Shown here: positions 1 to 10,200 of the stretch, in pieces
Position numbering within the stretch: position 1 is the stretch's first letter
Layout of the letters: each line of letters opens with the position of its first letter
Assembly: GCA_035079385.1 (NCBI GenBank)
Contig: JAVHKY010000052.1
Location: 12,772,001 to 12,836,000 of the forward strand
DNA from: Aspidiotus rigidus
Taxonomy: Eukaryota > Arthropoda > Insecta > Hemiptera > Diaspididae
Direction: 5' to 3'
Length of the DNA stretch: 64,000 bases
The notes under the pieces: model-generated
Told to the model about the DNA's origin: nothing
Databases searched by the model: none
The model's input: the letters and a program-made list of their open reading frames with translations, nothing else
Made by a program: the position numbers and the translations under genes

Positions 1-1188
1 AACATTCTGTATCAGATAATGCTGTGAGTACTAGTGGTATCGCTCCATCCATTCCTGATTTGTTTGTTGATTTGACTAACGATGACGAGGACATGGATAA
101 AGCTCATTCTGAATTGGGGACATCAGTTGAGGCGGAAGAATTTATATCAAATGCAAGTCCCAATGATGTCACAGCCATTCATTTTGAGCCCTCAGTTGAA
201 GTAGACGTGCCTTCAGAAAAAATGTTGTTGCCACCTTTCAAACTCACCCAATCAAATGTATGTTCAACTGCAGCAGTTTCTCCAAACTCACCGGCTACGT
301 CACCAGTTTCCAATCTAGCAAAACCAACTTCTTCCTGGTCAACGTCCATAAATTCACCTAGATCATCGCCTTGTTCAAGTTGTTCTTCTCCTGAACCAAA
401 CACTAATGATGAAGGTCTTTATCAGTTTTCAGTATTTCAGTATTCTGTATCCTTGTTCATAAAAATATTATATTTGTTTGGTTCATACTCAGATGGATTG
501 CAGACCGATTTGTCTTTAGATACTACAGTTCCATCACCTCTGTCTGTACCAATGGTAAATGTACCTTCAAATTTGATTATTTCGTCTCCTCACTCAGTGA
601 ATTTATCTTCAAATCCAGGTATGTTCTCCTCTAATCAACACATTACTTCACCAGTAAGTATGCCGGTAAAGTAGAAAAAATGACTAATTTCTTCATATGT
701 TAGCATCGCCAGAGCAGCCCCCTTCAGATGTAGAAACACCTGAAAGAACACGTCGATCACCTTCAATCTCACAATCCAATCCAAAGATCATACCTCAAGA
801 TATACCACCTCTGTGTGAAATAGACAACAACGAAACAAACAAAGATTTGATTAAAATTTTAAGCGTTCACTCACATAACAAAGATAGCTCTTTGGAAAAA
901 ATATGTGAAGATATAACAATGACCAATGTCTCTTCAGAGCCGTCTATTGGATTTTGTGAGTCATCCAGAAATTCAATTGAGAATGCCCTGCCCACAGTTT
1001 TAGTATTGAACTCAGACTTGGACAAAAATGTACCAATGGTAGAAGGCCTGGTCGAGAACATCAATGTATTGAATACATCGGTGAAGGAGAGTACAACTGA
1101 TGAGGATTCTACTCCAGCTGTGTTATTATGGGATAATTTACCAAATCCCATACCCAGTGAAATGGCCAGACTTAATTTAGGTGATTAA
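1..1188 (+). CDS. Ser/Pro-rich protein, C-terminal part (5' truncated by window)
   Basis: Open from base 3 with no start codon needed, so the gene begins upstream of the window. My model is exon 1-414, intron 415-492 (78 nt, ends CTCAG), exon 493-618, intron 619-703 (GTATGT...GTTAG, both boundaries phase 1) and a last exon 704-1188 ending in TAA. The 78-nt intron has no stop and keeps frame, so it may be retained; read through, it gives an uncharacteristic hydrophobic stretch. The protein is rich in Ser, Pro and Asn with no folded domain I recognise. A hydrophobic core followed by acidic residues (FVDLTNDDEDMD, near base 60) resembles a SUMO-interacting motif. The last residues, LLWDNLPNPIPSEMARLNLGD, look conserved rather than random, but I cannot assign a family. 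Function unknown. Confidence 0.6.
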
Positions 1189-1460
1189 GTGACTGGTTAA
1201 CTCAAAAAAAGAATTGAATATTTTTTCATTTTTTGAATGATATGTGAGATCAAGTATGCAAGCAAGTATACGCTATTGTGTACACTACATTTTTCTTTGG
1301 AAAGCCTTATTGCAATCAATTTGTCTCAGGCTACTAACCCTAACATTTTGCTTTACTTTTTTCTTTCTTTTCCTCTATTTTTTTTTTTTCTTATTTTTCT
1401 TTGTTGATTTGTTTTTTTTTTTTATTCTTTTGTGGATAATTTGAAAAATATGTAAATAAA
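1189..1460 (+). terminator. Likely 3' UTR with poly(A) signal AATAAA at 1455-1460
   Basis: Downstream of the stop codon lies a very T-rich stretch (about 1335-1430) and then AATAAA at 1455-1460. This is consistent with the 3' end of the gene at 1-1188. No other coding signal is visible here. Confidence 0.4.
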
Positions 1461-2105
1461 CTATTTTTAAGAAAAAATATAAACTTGTGATACTAGATGG
1501 TAGGTACATTTCATTAGGGCAAATTTTGAGTAGATTTTTGTCGGATTATTTTATATTCCATTTATTTGATAAGCAAAACTTATTATGGATCGTTCCAGAT
1601 AAAAGAACTGGTTGCATCAACTATTGTATTGAGCCAATGAATCATGATCATACACCAAAGACAGAACACTAAAAAGTTGAACAGCCTACAGCAAATAATA
1701 TGAAGATGTGAATTTCGACGTAATCATATCCTAATGGAATTTAGAATTTTACCTATAAGAAAAAAGCTATTTATATTGAAGTTTACGCTGCGCCAATGGT
1801 GGCGACTGTTAATCTTGTTCTAGCGCACTCGGAGAGATCTTGATCTTTTCAGTTTTCTCAACTCCTCATGACTTTTAAAGGTCCAAAAATTTCAATAAAA
1901 ATTGACAAAGAATTCGGAAACTTGATGGTTTTGATTAATTTTGGATGTTATTTGAAATTCTTATATTAATTGTATAATTGAACCCTTCTTTTCAAGAATG
2001 GCGTATCTCTTATGGGAAGAGAAGGGCTCGAGTTATGTAATACCTCCTCATTTGTGTACCTTCAATATGAACATTTTTTATAATAACAAATTACAGCAGA
2101 CGGCA
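1461..2105. other. No gene seen
   Basis: AT-rich sequence with only short chance ORFs. No splice-supported exon, repeat pair or RNA gene was recognised. Confidence 0.5.
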
Positions 2106-2370
2106 GAATTGAGGTATCTTCTCGTTTTGATCAGGTTCTGTAGAGATTCAAAAATAATTATCATTCATAGAAATAATCTCGTACAGCTTTATTTGTTGAG
2201 AGACCTTTTGAGATTGGACTTGAAGCACAGTGGACAGGAAAATTGAGAGATATTCTCCTTTGAATCAGGTTTCGTATAGATTCAAAAATAATGATAATTA
2301 ATTATAGAAATTATTTGATACAGCTTTGTGTGTCGAAAGCCCTTCTGTAATCGGCTTTCCTCATTCAAAT
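2106..2370. repeat. Imperfect tandem duplication, unit about 130 bp
   Basis: The block around 2146-2230 (GATTCAAAAATAAT then ATTATAGAAAT-like sequence and ACAGCTTT) recurs around 2277-2360 with substitutions and small indels. The preceding TCTC...GATCAGGTT also recurs. It has no coding potential and looks like an old local duplication. Confidence 0.4.
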
Positions 2371-2593
2371 GTACGAAAAATTTAGCTCTTTCAGGTTCCT
2401 AATAATGAAGAATTGAAAATTGAAATGATACAAGTTAGTAAACTCATTAGAGTAAGGGTCCTTTGGATTGACGAATGAATGAAAACGAATATTTTATCAT
2501 TAGAAGGAGGATAATGAAGATGAACGTTCTTTGCAAACGTCTAATAAAAACTCATTCTGAATAGAAAGATTTTTCCGTGGTTAAAATTATAAT

Positions 2594-2738
2594 AATAAAG
2601 TACAAGACTGGCACTATTAACCACAGTTTTTTTATTGAGAAATGAAAACTGCAAACGTTTCGGTAGACTAGCTACCATCATCAGTGCAGAAACGAAACTC
2701 TCAAACTGTGGTCAATAGTGCCAGTCTTGTACTTTATT
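2594..2738. repeat. 145-bp foldback with 36-bp arms and a hammerhead-like core
   Basis: Arms 2594-2629 and 2703-2738 are reverse complements with one mismatch (AATAAAGTACAAGACTGGCA against its complement). The loop holds the hammerhead-like motif listed separately at 2649-2684 on the minus strand. No protein is encoded. Either a MITE or a remnant of a Penelope-like or retrozyme-like element is possible. Confidence 0.7.
2649..2684 (-). other. Hammerhead-ribozyme-like core
   Basis: On the minus strand the order is CTGATGA (2684-2678), one extra T, a 5-bp hairpin GGTAG/CTACC (2676-2662), then GAAAC (2661-2657) and GTTTGC. CUGANGA, stem II and GAAA are the conserved hammerhead boxes. The unpaired U and the lack of a clear NUH cleavage triplet with stem III argue for a variant or degenerate copy. 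Hammerheads are known in Penelope-like elements and retrozymes. Activity is not claimed. Confidence 0.45.
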
Positions 2739-4312
2739 GAAAACTCATTCGGCAATTTAAACAAAGAAATATTGAAAAAAAAAAAGATTGATTGATGCAA
2801 CCGAACTGCATTATTTCAATACGCCCATCTGTATAGAAAAAGTCAAAAATCTAACACCTCTGGCAGGAAGATTACCATAATTACACTCGTATTGAACCTA
2901 CCATTTCTGTTGACAGGCCTGTTTGTATCACAGAACATGTAAATTTTTCTACTCTTTTTATTTCAGATTTCTTAACTAGGTACGTGAAATGAAAAGAAAA
3001 CAAAGATCAATTCTATGCCCTGTAATATTTCAACTAGAGAAATTATAGACCGGAAATTGCTAGGCGAAAAGGAGCCGTTACTCATTTGAGTACAGCCCTT
3101 TGTCAGAAAAAAATCAATAGAATTACTCGTTATTTTGAACGTATGGACACTCATTCGATACCGCTCTCCGTACTTAATTTAATTAATGTAAATGTTATCG
3201 AGAATAGGAAGTCGAGGGAGAGGTCATAGTTCTCTTCTACAACATGCGTAGAATTTGAATTGATACACCTGAAGTTTACTCAAAATACCGAAATCAAAAT
3301 GAATATTTATTCACTTGTTCTAATTTTCCATTTTTTTATCCTGTCTGTAAAACCGACGGTGAGTAAATCTTCAAATCAGAGCTTGATATCTATTTTAGTC
3401 TTTTCTACTTTTTACAAAAAAACTTTCGACCAAATTGGTGAGCTGTGAATAACTCGGATTTGTTGACAAGGCTCTAGTTTTTCGTCATTAAGTAAGATCA
3501 AATGAGTGTTAAAGCTACTGTACCACATTTAAGACAGGTGAAAGCCTGAGTTTTACAAATGTATATATCTATAAGGTTGGTTCTTGAGTAAGCCTATCAA
3601 GATTTGGGGTGACATACGGGAAACATTATATATCTACAGACTGGACCTCGATTTCTCTCAAAAAATTGAAATTGAATCATACAATTAGTAGGCTGCAGAA
3701 AATCAAAGAACATAATCGCTAATTTTCGCACTATTCGCTCGAAAACCATTCTGACTCCTAATTTACACTTTTTTATTTCGTGTGTGTGTTGTTCCGAATT
3801 GCTCGGTCGACTTGCCACTAGCGTACTGAATTGTTTGGCGGCTGACGGTTTCTCTTTGTAAGAAGGGGGAGAAAACAATAGATTTGGTCGAGATAATATG
3901 ATAATCTTCAATACTCCTCGTTTATTCTGAATTGATTATGTAGGCATAAATTCCCATCTTACAACAGTTGCGAGCGCAAACGTTGTCTGCGAGTATTGCG
4001 GTTATAGAATGCGGGCATTATTCTTCTAATTGGTTTTATATTCTTTTTACTCTTATTTGAAATGTATAGCGGGTTGCCTGGAAGGTGCTCAAAGGAAAAA
4101 TCGCAAATTCGCGGAGCTACCTCCAAACTCCGGAGTGCTAAAGTGAGGATTTAAGCCGAGGTGTTGGAGTCTGGAGCATTTTGCCTCCGGAGGTACCTTG
4201 CTTCCACCAAAAGGCTTGGAGATGCCTCCAAGGACCCTTTCAGGGGCATTTTTTTTCAAGAGTATTAAATTCCTTGAACCTCATTCAGCCACTTTGATGC
4301 TAGCGCTGCTTG
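2739..4312. other. No gene seen
   Basis: Intergenic AT-rich sequence. The ORFs here (up to 104 codons on the minus strand at 3597-3911) have no motif, no supporting splice sites and biased composition, and I treat them as chance. From about 4060 the sequence becomes rich in GGAGGC/GCCTCC words. Confidence 0.45.
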
Positions 4313-5817
4313 GTTCAAATAAAAACTACACCTTCTGAGTATCATCTGTCATCTGGCAACACTTATCAACATTACAAATGCCTCCAGAGACGTCTTTGGA
4401 GGCATTTTCTCCAATTTCAGTAATTGCGCTGGAGGCACTTGGAGGTGCCTCCAGAAACACACTTTGAACTTTAGAGGTCACAAGGCGCTTCCAAACCGAG
4501 TCCATTGGAGGAAACCGGAGTCGGAGGGTCATTTTCTGTATTTGTTCCACAGGCAGTGTCGGAGACGCCACTGGAGGTACTTGGAACGTTGATCAGTATC
4601 ACCAGACATGCCCATCTCTAGTATCAGGCCAAAATATTAGATCTGGCAATGTCGCGATGACGAAAAATACGGGGCCGAGTTTTATACAGACTCTTAACCT
4701 GGCTTTAATCATTGACTTGCGAACAGTATTTTGATTACGCGGCGAAAAAGTTTATAAATACTGTATATTATGGAAAGAGTAAACGATTCTTAATTTTTTG
4801 AACTCGGTCTCGTTAAGATTTATCCACCACGAAGCGAGTTATTCACGTTTTAAAATAAACAGTCAGACAGAGGGCAAAGCGCCGTACATTCGCCCTCTGT
4901 CGGACTTTTTATTTTAAAATGTGAATAACTCGGTTTGTAGTTGATCAATCTTAATGAGACCATGCTCAAAATATTGAAAAACGCCGTCTCTTTAAATGAC
5001 GTTCTTTGCATTTTCTTCAAAAACTTCATCATATTTGTGTAAAATGAAGTTTTTCAATGTTCTCCCATAAGGTACTATACAAATTTTAGCCCCGTGCACG
5101 TTGTCAAGTTTCGAAGATTCCGGCCTGATTCTAGAGACGACCATGGACCAGATGTAGCACCGTGGGATGTAGTATGGCCGTCTCTAGTTACAGGCCGTAA
5201 TATTCGAAACATGACAACGTTCCACGGGGCTAACATTTGTACAGTCTCTTATGGGAGAACATCAAAAAATACTATTTGACACACGTACAGTGAAGTTTTT
5301 GAGAAAAATGAAGAGAACGTGAGTTGAAGAACAAACGATTCTCGATTTTTTGAGCTAGGTCTCGTTAAGATTGATCAACTACGAAGCGAGTTATTCACGT
5401 TTAAAAAAAAAAGTCAGATAGAGGGCGAAGCGCGGTACATGTACTGCACTTCGCCCTCTGTCCGACTTTTTTTTTTTAAAAGTGAATAACTCGCTTCGTA
5501 GTTGATCAATATTAACGAGACCTAGCTCAAAAAATCGAGAATTGTTTACTCTTTCGATATAATCATAAACTTTTTCCCTTCGGAATTGAATACTATGCGC
5601 AAATCAACAATTAACGTGTTTTTCGAAGATTTTCCCATAAGAGCGTGTATAAAACTCGGCCCCTATTTTTCGTCACCGCGACGTTGCCAGCTTTAATATT
5701 CCGGCCTGTAACTAGAGACGGCCATGGATGTAGTATATTGGCCTATCAGTGTTGCCAGACGACAGAATGATGATGATACTCAGAAGGTGTAATAAAAACT
5801 TCAATTTTTATTTGAAT
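4313..5817. repeat. Nested foldback cluster (about 1.5 kb)
   Basis: The outer arms share TTCAAATAAAAA...ACACCTTCTGAGTATCATC (4315-4370) inverted at 5743-5815. Inside, a second pair has GGGGCCGAGTTTTATACA (about 4671-4690) inverted at about 5645-5665, continuing to CTCTAG/AGGCC words at both ends. A third palindrome at about 5052-5265 carries the same CTCCCATAAG and CTAGAGACG ends. Two further hairpins at about 4800-4975 and 5335-5530 share GAAGCGAGTTATTCACG and GCCCTCTGT. This looks like repeated insertion of one foldback family into itself. There is no ORF of substance. Confidence 0.65.
4377..4590. repeat. Clustered GCCTCC/GGAGGC words
   Basis: Within the left arm of the nested cluster, GCCTCCAG, TGGAGGCA and related words recur in both orientations roughly every 20-40 bp. 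The same words occur at about 4150-4240. It may be a separate small palindromic repeat inserted here. The 81-codon minus-strand ORF over it is low complexity and not a gene. Confidence 0.35.
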
Positions 5818-5927
5818 CGGCAACAGTGAACTCAATTTCTGGCTGGAACGTGTAAGTGCTGAACGAAAAAAGAGAGAGAAAGAAGATATTCCGTTCAACT
5901 GGGCTTTGTCGTTTCATGCGCGGGAGA

Positions 5928-6595
5928 ACGTAAACTCCGCACACGTTGGTGTAAATTCCGCACACAGGTATTTTCCGCACACTTTGAGAGTATGTAAATT
6001 CCGCACACAGATATTTTTGAGGTCATAGCAGCCCATAAGTACGGCGGAAAGTTCGCGTTGTCGGAAATATAATTACGAACGAGATAGTCGGAAAATTGTC
6101 GTAATTTTTCCTCGTCGGGTCGAATATTTAGTAAATCAGAAAAGAAAGCTGAACGTACTTCGTTAGGATTCAGGAATGCTTCCTGACGATTGCATTTTGC
6201 CACATCCACACTGTGTCTGTGAACTCCGATCTCCTTCAACACTTCGTCATCTTGAATGAGTACACAGGCTGTACACGATTTTTGAGTACATCTATACGTC
6301 ACATATTCCTGCTTTGTACCTCGCGAACTGTCAACAAACGTTAGCGCCATTGTACTCGTGAATTAAAGTGACTATCAAGTATTGTAAAAAGTGATTGACG
6401 AACACCTATCAGTTATGAGTAACGTACAAGTTTCCTCTTGAATGGTAGATAAGGGATGCCGATACACACTATTTATTTTCACCTGTGCGCAAATTACATG
6501 ACACCGTTTCGTGTGCTAAACGCCACTGTGCGGAGTTTACCCAAACCCTGACTGCGCTCCTCTTCGTTCTCTCGGCCAACGTGTGCGGAGTTTAC
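5928..6595. mobile_element. Short-TIR insertion carrying a FLYWCH-type fragment
   Basis: The ends read GTAAACTCCGCACACGTTGG (about 5930) and its complement (about 6574-6595), with extra copies of GTAAATTCCGCACACA just inside the left end. The unit interrupts the CAGTGAAC MITE. It contains the zinc-finger ORF fragment at 6020-6350, so it is probably a shortened MULE-type element. The ends show no convincing target duplication. Confidence 0.5.
6020..6350 (-). pseudogene. FLYWCH-like zinc-finger N-terminus of a MULE transposase (fragment)
   Basis: The 110 codons contain YRCTQKSCTACV (residues 19-30) followed by EIGVHRHSVD (40-49), a C-x4-C...H-x-H pattern typical of FLYWCH zinc fingers. A later PPYLWAAM (102-109) resembles the short motif that follows this finger in many insect MULE proteins. 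In those transposons the FLYWCH domain binds DNA near the element ends. No catalytic DDE region follows: past residue 112 the frame runs into the element's own terminal repeat. The start ATG at 6348-6350 gives the first plausible residue. I read this as a decayed fragment inside the 5928-6595 insertion. A domesticated single-finger protein is possible but less likely. Confidence 0.5.
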
Positions 6596-6698
6596 ATGCG
6601 CCCTCATGCGCGCTCAACAGAAAAAAGAGAGAGAAAAAGCAGGGCTGAGAACACTTATTTTCTTTTTGAACGGTTCCGGTTATGAAGGTTCTTGAATT

Positions 6699-6840
6699 GA
6701 ATTGTGGGATCCAGCTCCTTTCGGTTCCGGTTCCAGAACCCGATAGCGAGATCCGGTTCCTTTCGGTTCCGGTTCCAGAACCCAATAGTGAGATCCGGTT
6801 CCTTTCGGTTCCGGTTTTAGAATCCTAGAAATACGGGAGG
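6699..6840. repeat. Minisatellite, 42-bp unit, about 3 copies
   Basis: The unit contains GATCCGGTTCCTTTCGGTTC and CCAGAACCC(A/G)ATAG. Copies follow head to tail, with decay at both ends. A long ORF through it on the minus strand only reflects the 14-codon repeat (EPEPKGTGSRYRV). Confidence 0.7.
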
Positions 6841-7284
6841 AGAACCGCTTTCTCAACCGGTATTTGGTTCCGGTTCTCACCCCTGAGAAAAAGGATATTC
6901 TGTACCTTGTTTCACGTTTTTTACTGGGTGGCAAATACCACATAATTAAAAAGAAAATAAACAAAGCACAGCATGTAGCTGGTACCAAATGTGATGTCAC
7001 TGAAAAACATTCACATTTATTGGACAGTCGATTAGGTAATCAACAAACAAGATCTTTCAGCCACATGGAAATGATATCTCTCTACAGATCATGTTTGAAT
7101 GGTATGGTGAGGTTATGTGTACTTACTACCTACTTAGCACAAATCACTAGTTCTCTATTTTCCCACTACCTTTCGTCTGTATTTGAAATACCACTAAATT
7201 CAAGAGAGGTTGACTATTTAGAGTAAGAACTTTGATTATCAACAAGGAATCAAAAATCTTTCTTTGTTATCATTATATCAACAG

Positions 7285-10200
7285 ATTGCCGAAACTCATT
7301 ACTACAAAGTTACAGATGAAGTGTTCTTTGATGTAACCATTGATGGTAAAAACATTGGAAGGATAGTTATTGGATTATTTGGTGAAGATGTGCCCAAAAC
7401 TGTGAAGAATTTCATAATTATAGCAACAGAAGGCATTAATGGGAAAACTTATGCTGGTACCAGATTCCATCGGATCATTCCCAAATTTGTGATTCAGGGT
7501 TAGTTTCAAAATGAAAAATAAAAAGAAATCAATTTTTGACGTGCATACACCCTTTCTTAATTTTAGAATATTCAAGACTCTGAAGATTTATTTGTCATAT
7601 TTCCTCTTCCTTTCTTTGATTTCCCATATATGAACAGCGGCACCTCTTTTTTTGCCTTAATATTTACTGACCTGACAAATAAGGCTTTCACACTATTGCG
7701 GATAGTATAGCGTTCACCTGATTCCTTATCTCGCCAAACGTAATAAACAAAACTTTTGGTTTCTGAATTTTTGTATTATAACTCTCTTTTCATTGGTTTG
7801 TAAATTATTTGAACACATATCACAATAGGTATTTCTCAATGCAATCGATTAAGATGTAAAATATTGGAATAAAAACGTTTAGCGAGATAAGGAATCAGGA
7901 AAACGCTGTAGGTACTATCCGCAATAGTGTAGAAGCCTTATATGTATACAAATTAACGAGGATAAACTCCAAATTTAAAGACTAATATCTGAGAGAACAA
8001 ATAATTTACATATAATATAAGTTTCAATATTATGGACATGAATGTGCAACAATATGTATCACAGATCAAGAGTATTGTTAGGCAAGTTATTTACAAGACT
8101 GTATCTCTGCGACAAATTGCGCTACTAATAGAAAATACCCAGCACAAATTCAATGAAGTAAGCACCCTGAAGCATTGGATTCTCAAAAATAAGTTCTCTT
8201 GAGCTGTAGCCATGGGTAAACTGTTTGACAATCAACTGTTCAACTACAGAGCTGTCTCAGAAGAGAGCTCATTGAACTGTATTTAAAAATGTGACATGCG
8301 ATGAGAGAAGGATGCTCATTACCCATTGGCAGGAACATTATTTCTGTCAGGTCGGATACGGCATTTGACTGGACAGAAACTGTGTTCCTGTCAGTAGGTA
8401 ATGAGCATCCTTTTCTCATCACAGGCCATATATTGTGATGACTACTCACAATTTTTTACTTTGGAAATGATAATCTTATATAAAAGAAAATGGACCCTTT
8501 TTAGCCAAACCCAACCAAGCGACATAAGAACGATCTCGCGAAAAGGAGAATCTCCGCTTATAGTATAGGAACATTTCTCTAGATTGTTATCATGTCGCTT
8601 GGTTGGGTTTGGCTAAATAGGGTCCAAATAATAATGTAATCAAGCACAGTTTGTCAAAATTAGTATAATATTATCATAAAATTGAAGCGATGGATGGAAG
8701 AACCATCCATCGCTTCAATTGTTATCAGTATTAAGTCAGTGACAATAATTTAACTAGCTGCGTCAGGTCAACAAAACAAGAACAAAAAATTACCAAAATT
8801 CCCTCTTATTCAGAACTCATATAAATAATACACAATGTAGCACGCCTTGCAACACAATTTTGTTTTACCAAGCTAGAAATTCAAAAACTCCCTTTTGAAT
8901 TGTCAAACACATTACCTATGTATTGTTGACAAGGAGTTGACCTCTCCTCTAGCCTTGATTACAACTGACTGGCAAGTAAGAGAGCTTGTTGAGTTTGGTT
9001 GCATTGAGCCACATTTTGAGATTTTGCATTGCAACCTCCGCATGCTGCCTTATAAAATCCAAGAGAGATGAAACTTGGCAAATATGTTGGGGACGACTTG
9101 GTAAAAAACATAGTAAAAGTCAGGACCCTCCGATGTACGCTTCACCCCCCAGCGCCTCTGCGACTCGAATCAGTTTTTTGATAATATCTCAGTAATTTTT
9201 TGATTTATAAAAAAATTGTTCAAAGGAAGCCTATAGGAAATAAAATTATCTACAAAAAATATTCCTACATATTTTACTGTAAGACGTATAGTTTACAAGT
9301 ATATGATACAGTTTATAACTGCAACAAAGGAGGGATGCTGTCCAAAACGCAATCGCGGCAACTTCTTTCATATGAACTTGATTACTAGCAATTTAGCGGA
9401 ATGAGTGTGCAAAAATTAATATGTTTTAACACACAGGACTCTATATACAGATGTTTTTCCTTAACCAAGTTCAAATTCTCTAGATACAGGCGTACATTTG
9501 AGTTCACTCAATTTTATCGACTGGTTTCTCTACAGTCGACAGTTGACACATATATGTTACAAACAATACACCAATGTCTTAGTTGATTCTTTGGAGTAGT
9601 GTTTTTTAGACATTTTTTGAGTTTCAATTTTATATATTAGATTAGGTGACAAAAATTATCAGAAAGCTAAAATAAATTTACAGTGTTGTTCAATTATCCA
9701 TAATATTTTTCTTACAGGTGGTGATGTTGTCAACAATGATGGAACTGGTTCTATAAGTATCTATGGTAATTATTTCTCCGATGAAAATTTTAAAATAAAT
9801 CACACTTCTGCGGGATTCTTGAGTATGGCAAATTTTGGTAAATGAAAAATTTCCCACATGTTCTTGTAGACCCTTCTATTGGTCAACTGTGACGTGGTTA
9901 TTACCTAACAAAAATACTTTCATCTTATAGGTAAGAACACTAACGGATGTCAATTCTTCATCACCACATTTGAAGTTCCATCATTGAATAAACGATACGT
10001 AGTGTTTGGAAAAGTAATGAAATTCTAAAATAATTCAATAGGTAATAGACTGATTCCCTGATGACGTCAATGAATCAAATACGCGCAAATGAGTCTTGGA
10101 CCATTAAAAGAAATAGACCGCCAATATTTACAAAATGCTGTGACCATCATCCTATACCTAGAGTTGCGATGTTTCAAACGAATTTGTTTCAAACAGTGTT

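Larger units (their letters stand above)
5827..6660. mobile_element. hAT-type MITE (CAGTGAACTCAATT family) split by another insertion
   Basis: The left part starts CAGTGAACTCAATTTC at about 5827 and carries the family's GAAAGAAGATATTC core. The right remnant (about 6605-6660) has the AGAAAAAAGAGAGAGAAA segment. The same family is seen complete at 14828-15038 with an 8-bp target duplication. Between the two halves lies the MULE-like insertion described next. Confidence 0.5.

Noticed and set aside
4326..4571. 81-codon minus-strand ORF
   Set aside because: It lies over clustered GCCTCC/GGAGGC repeats inside a foldback; composition explains the open frame.
6690..6840. CRISPR array
   Set aside because: Direct repeats are adjacent without spacers, in a eukaryotic genome; it is a minisatellite.
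6680..7000. 106-codon minus-strand ORF with EPEPKGTGS repeats
   Set aside because: Produced by the 42-bp minisatellite.
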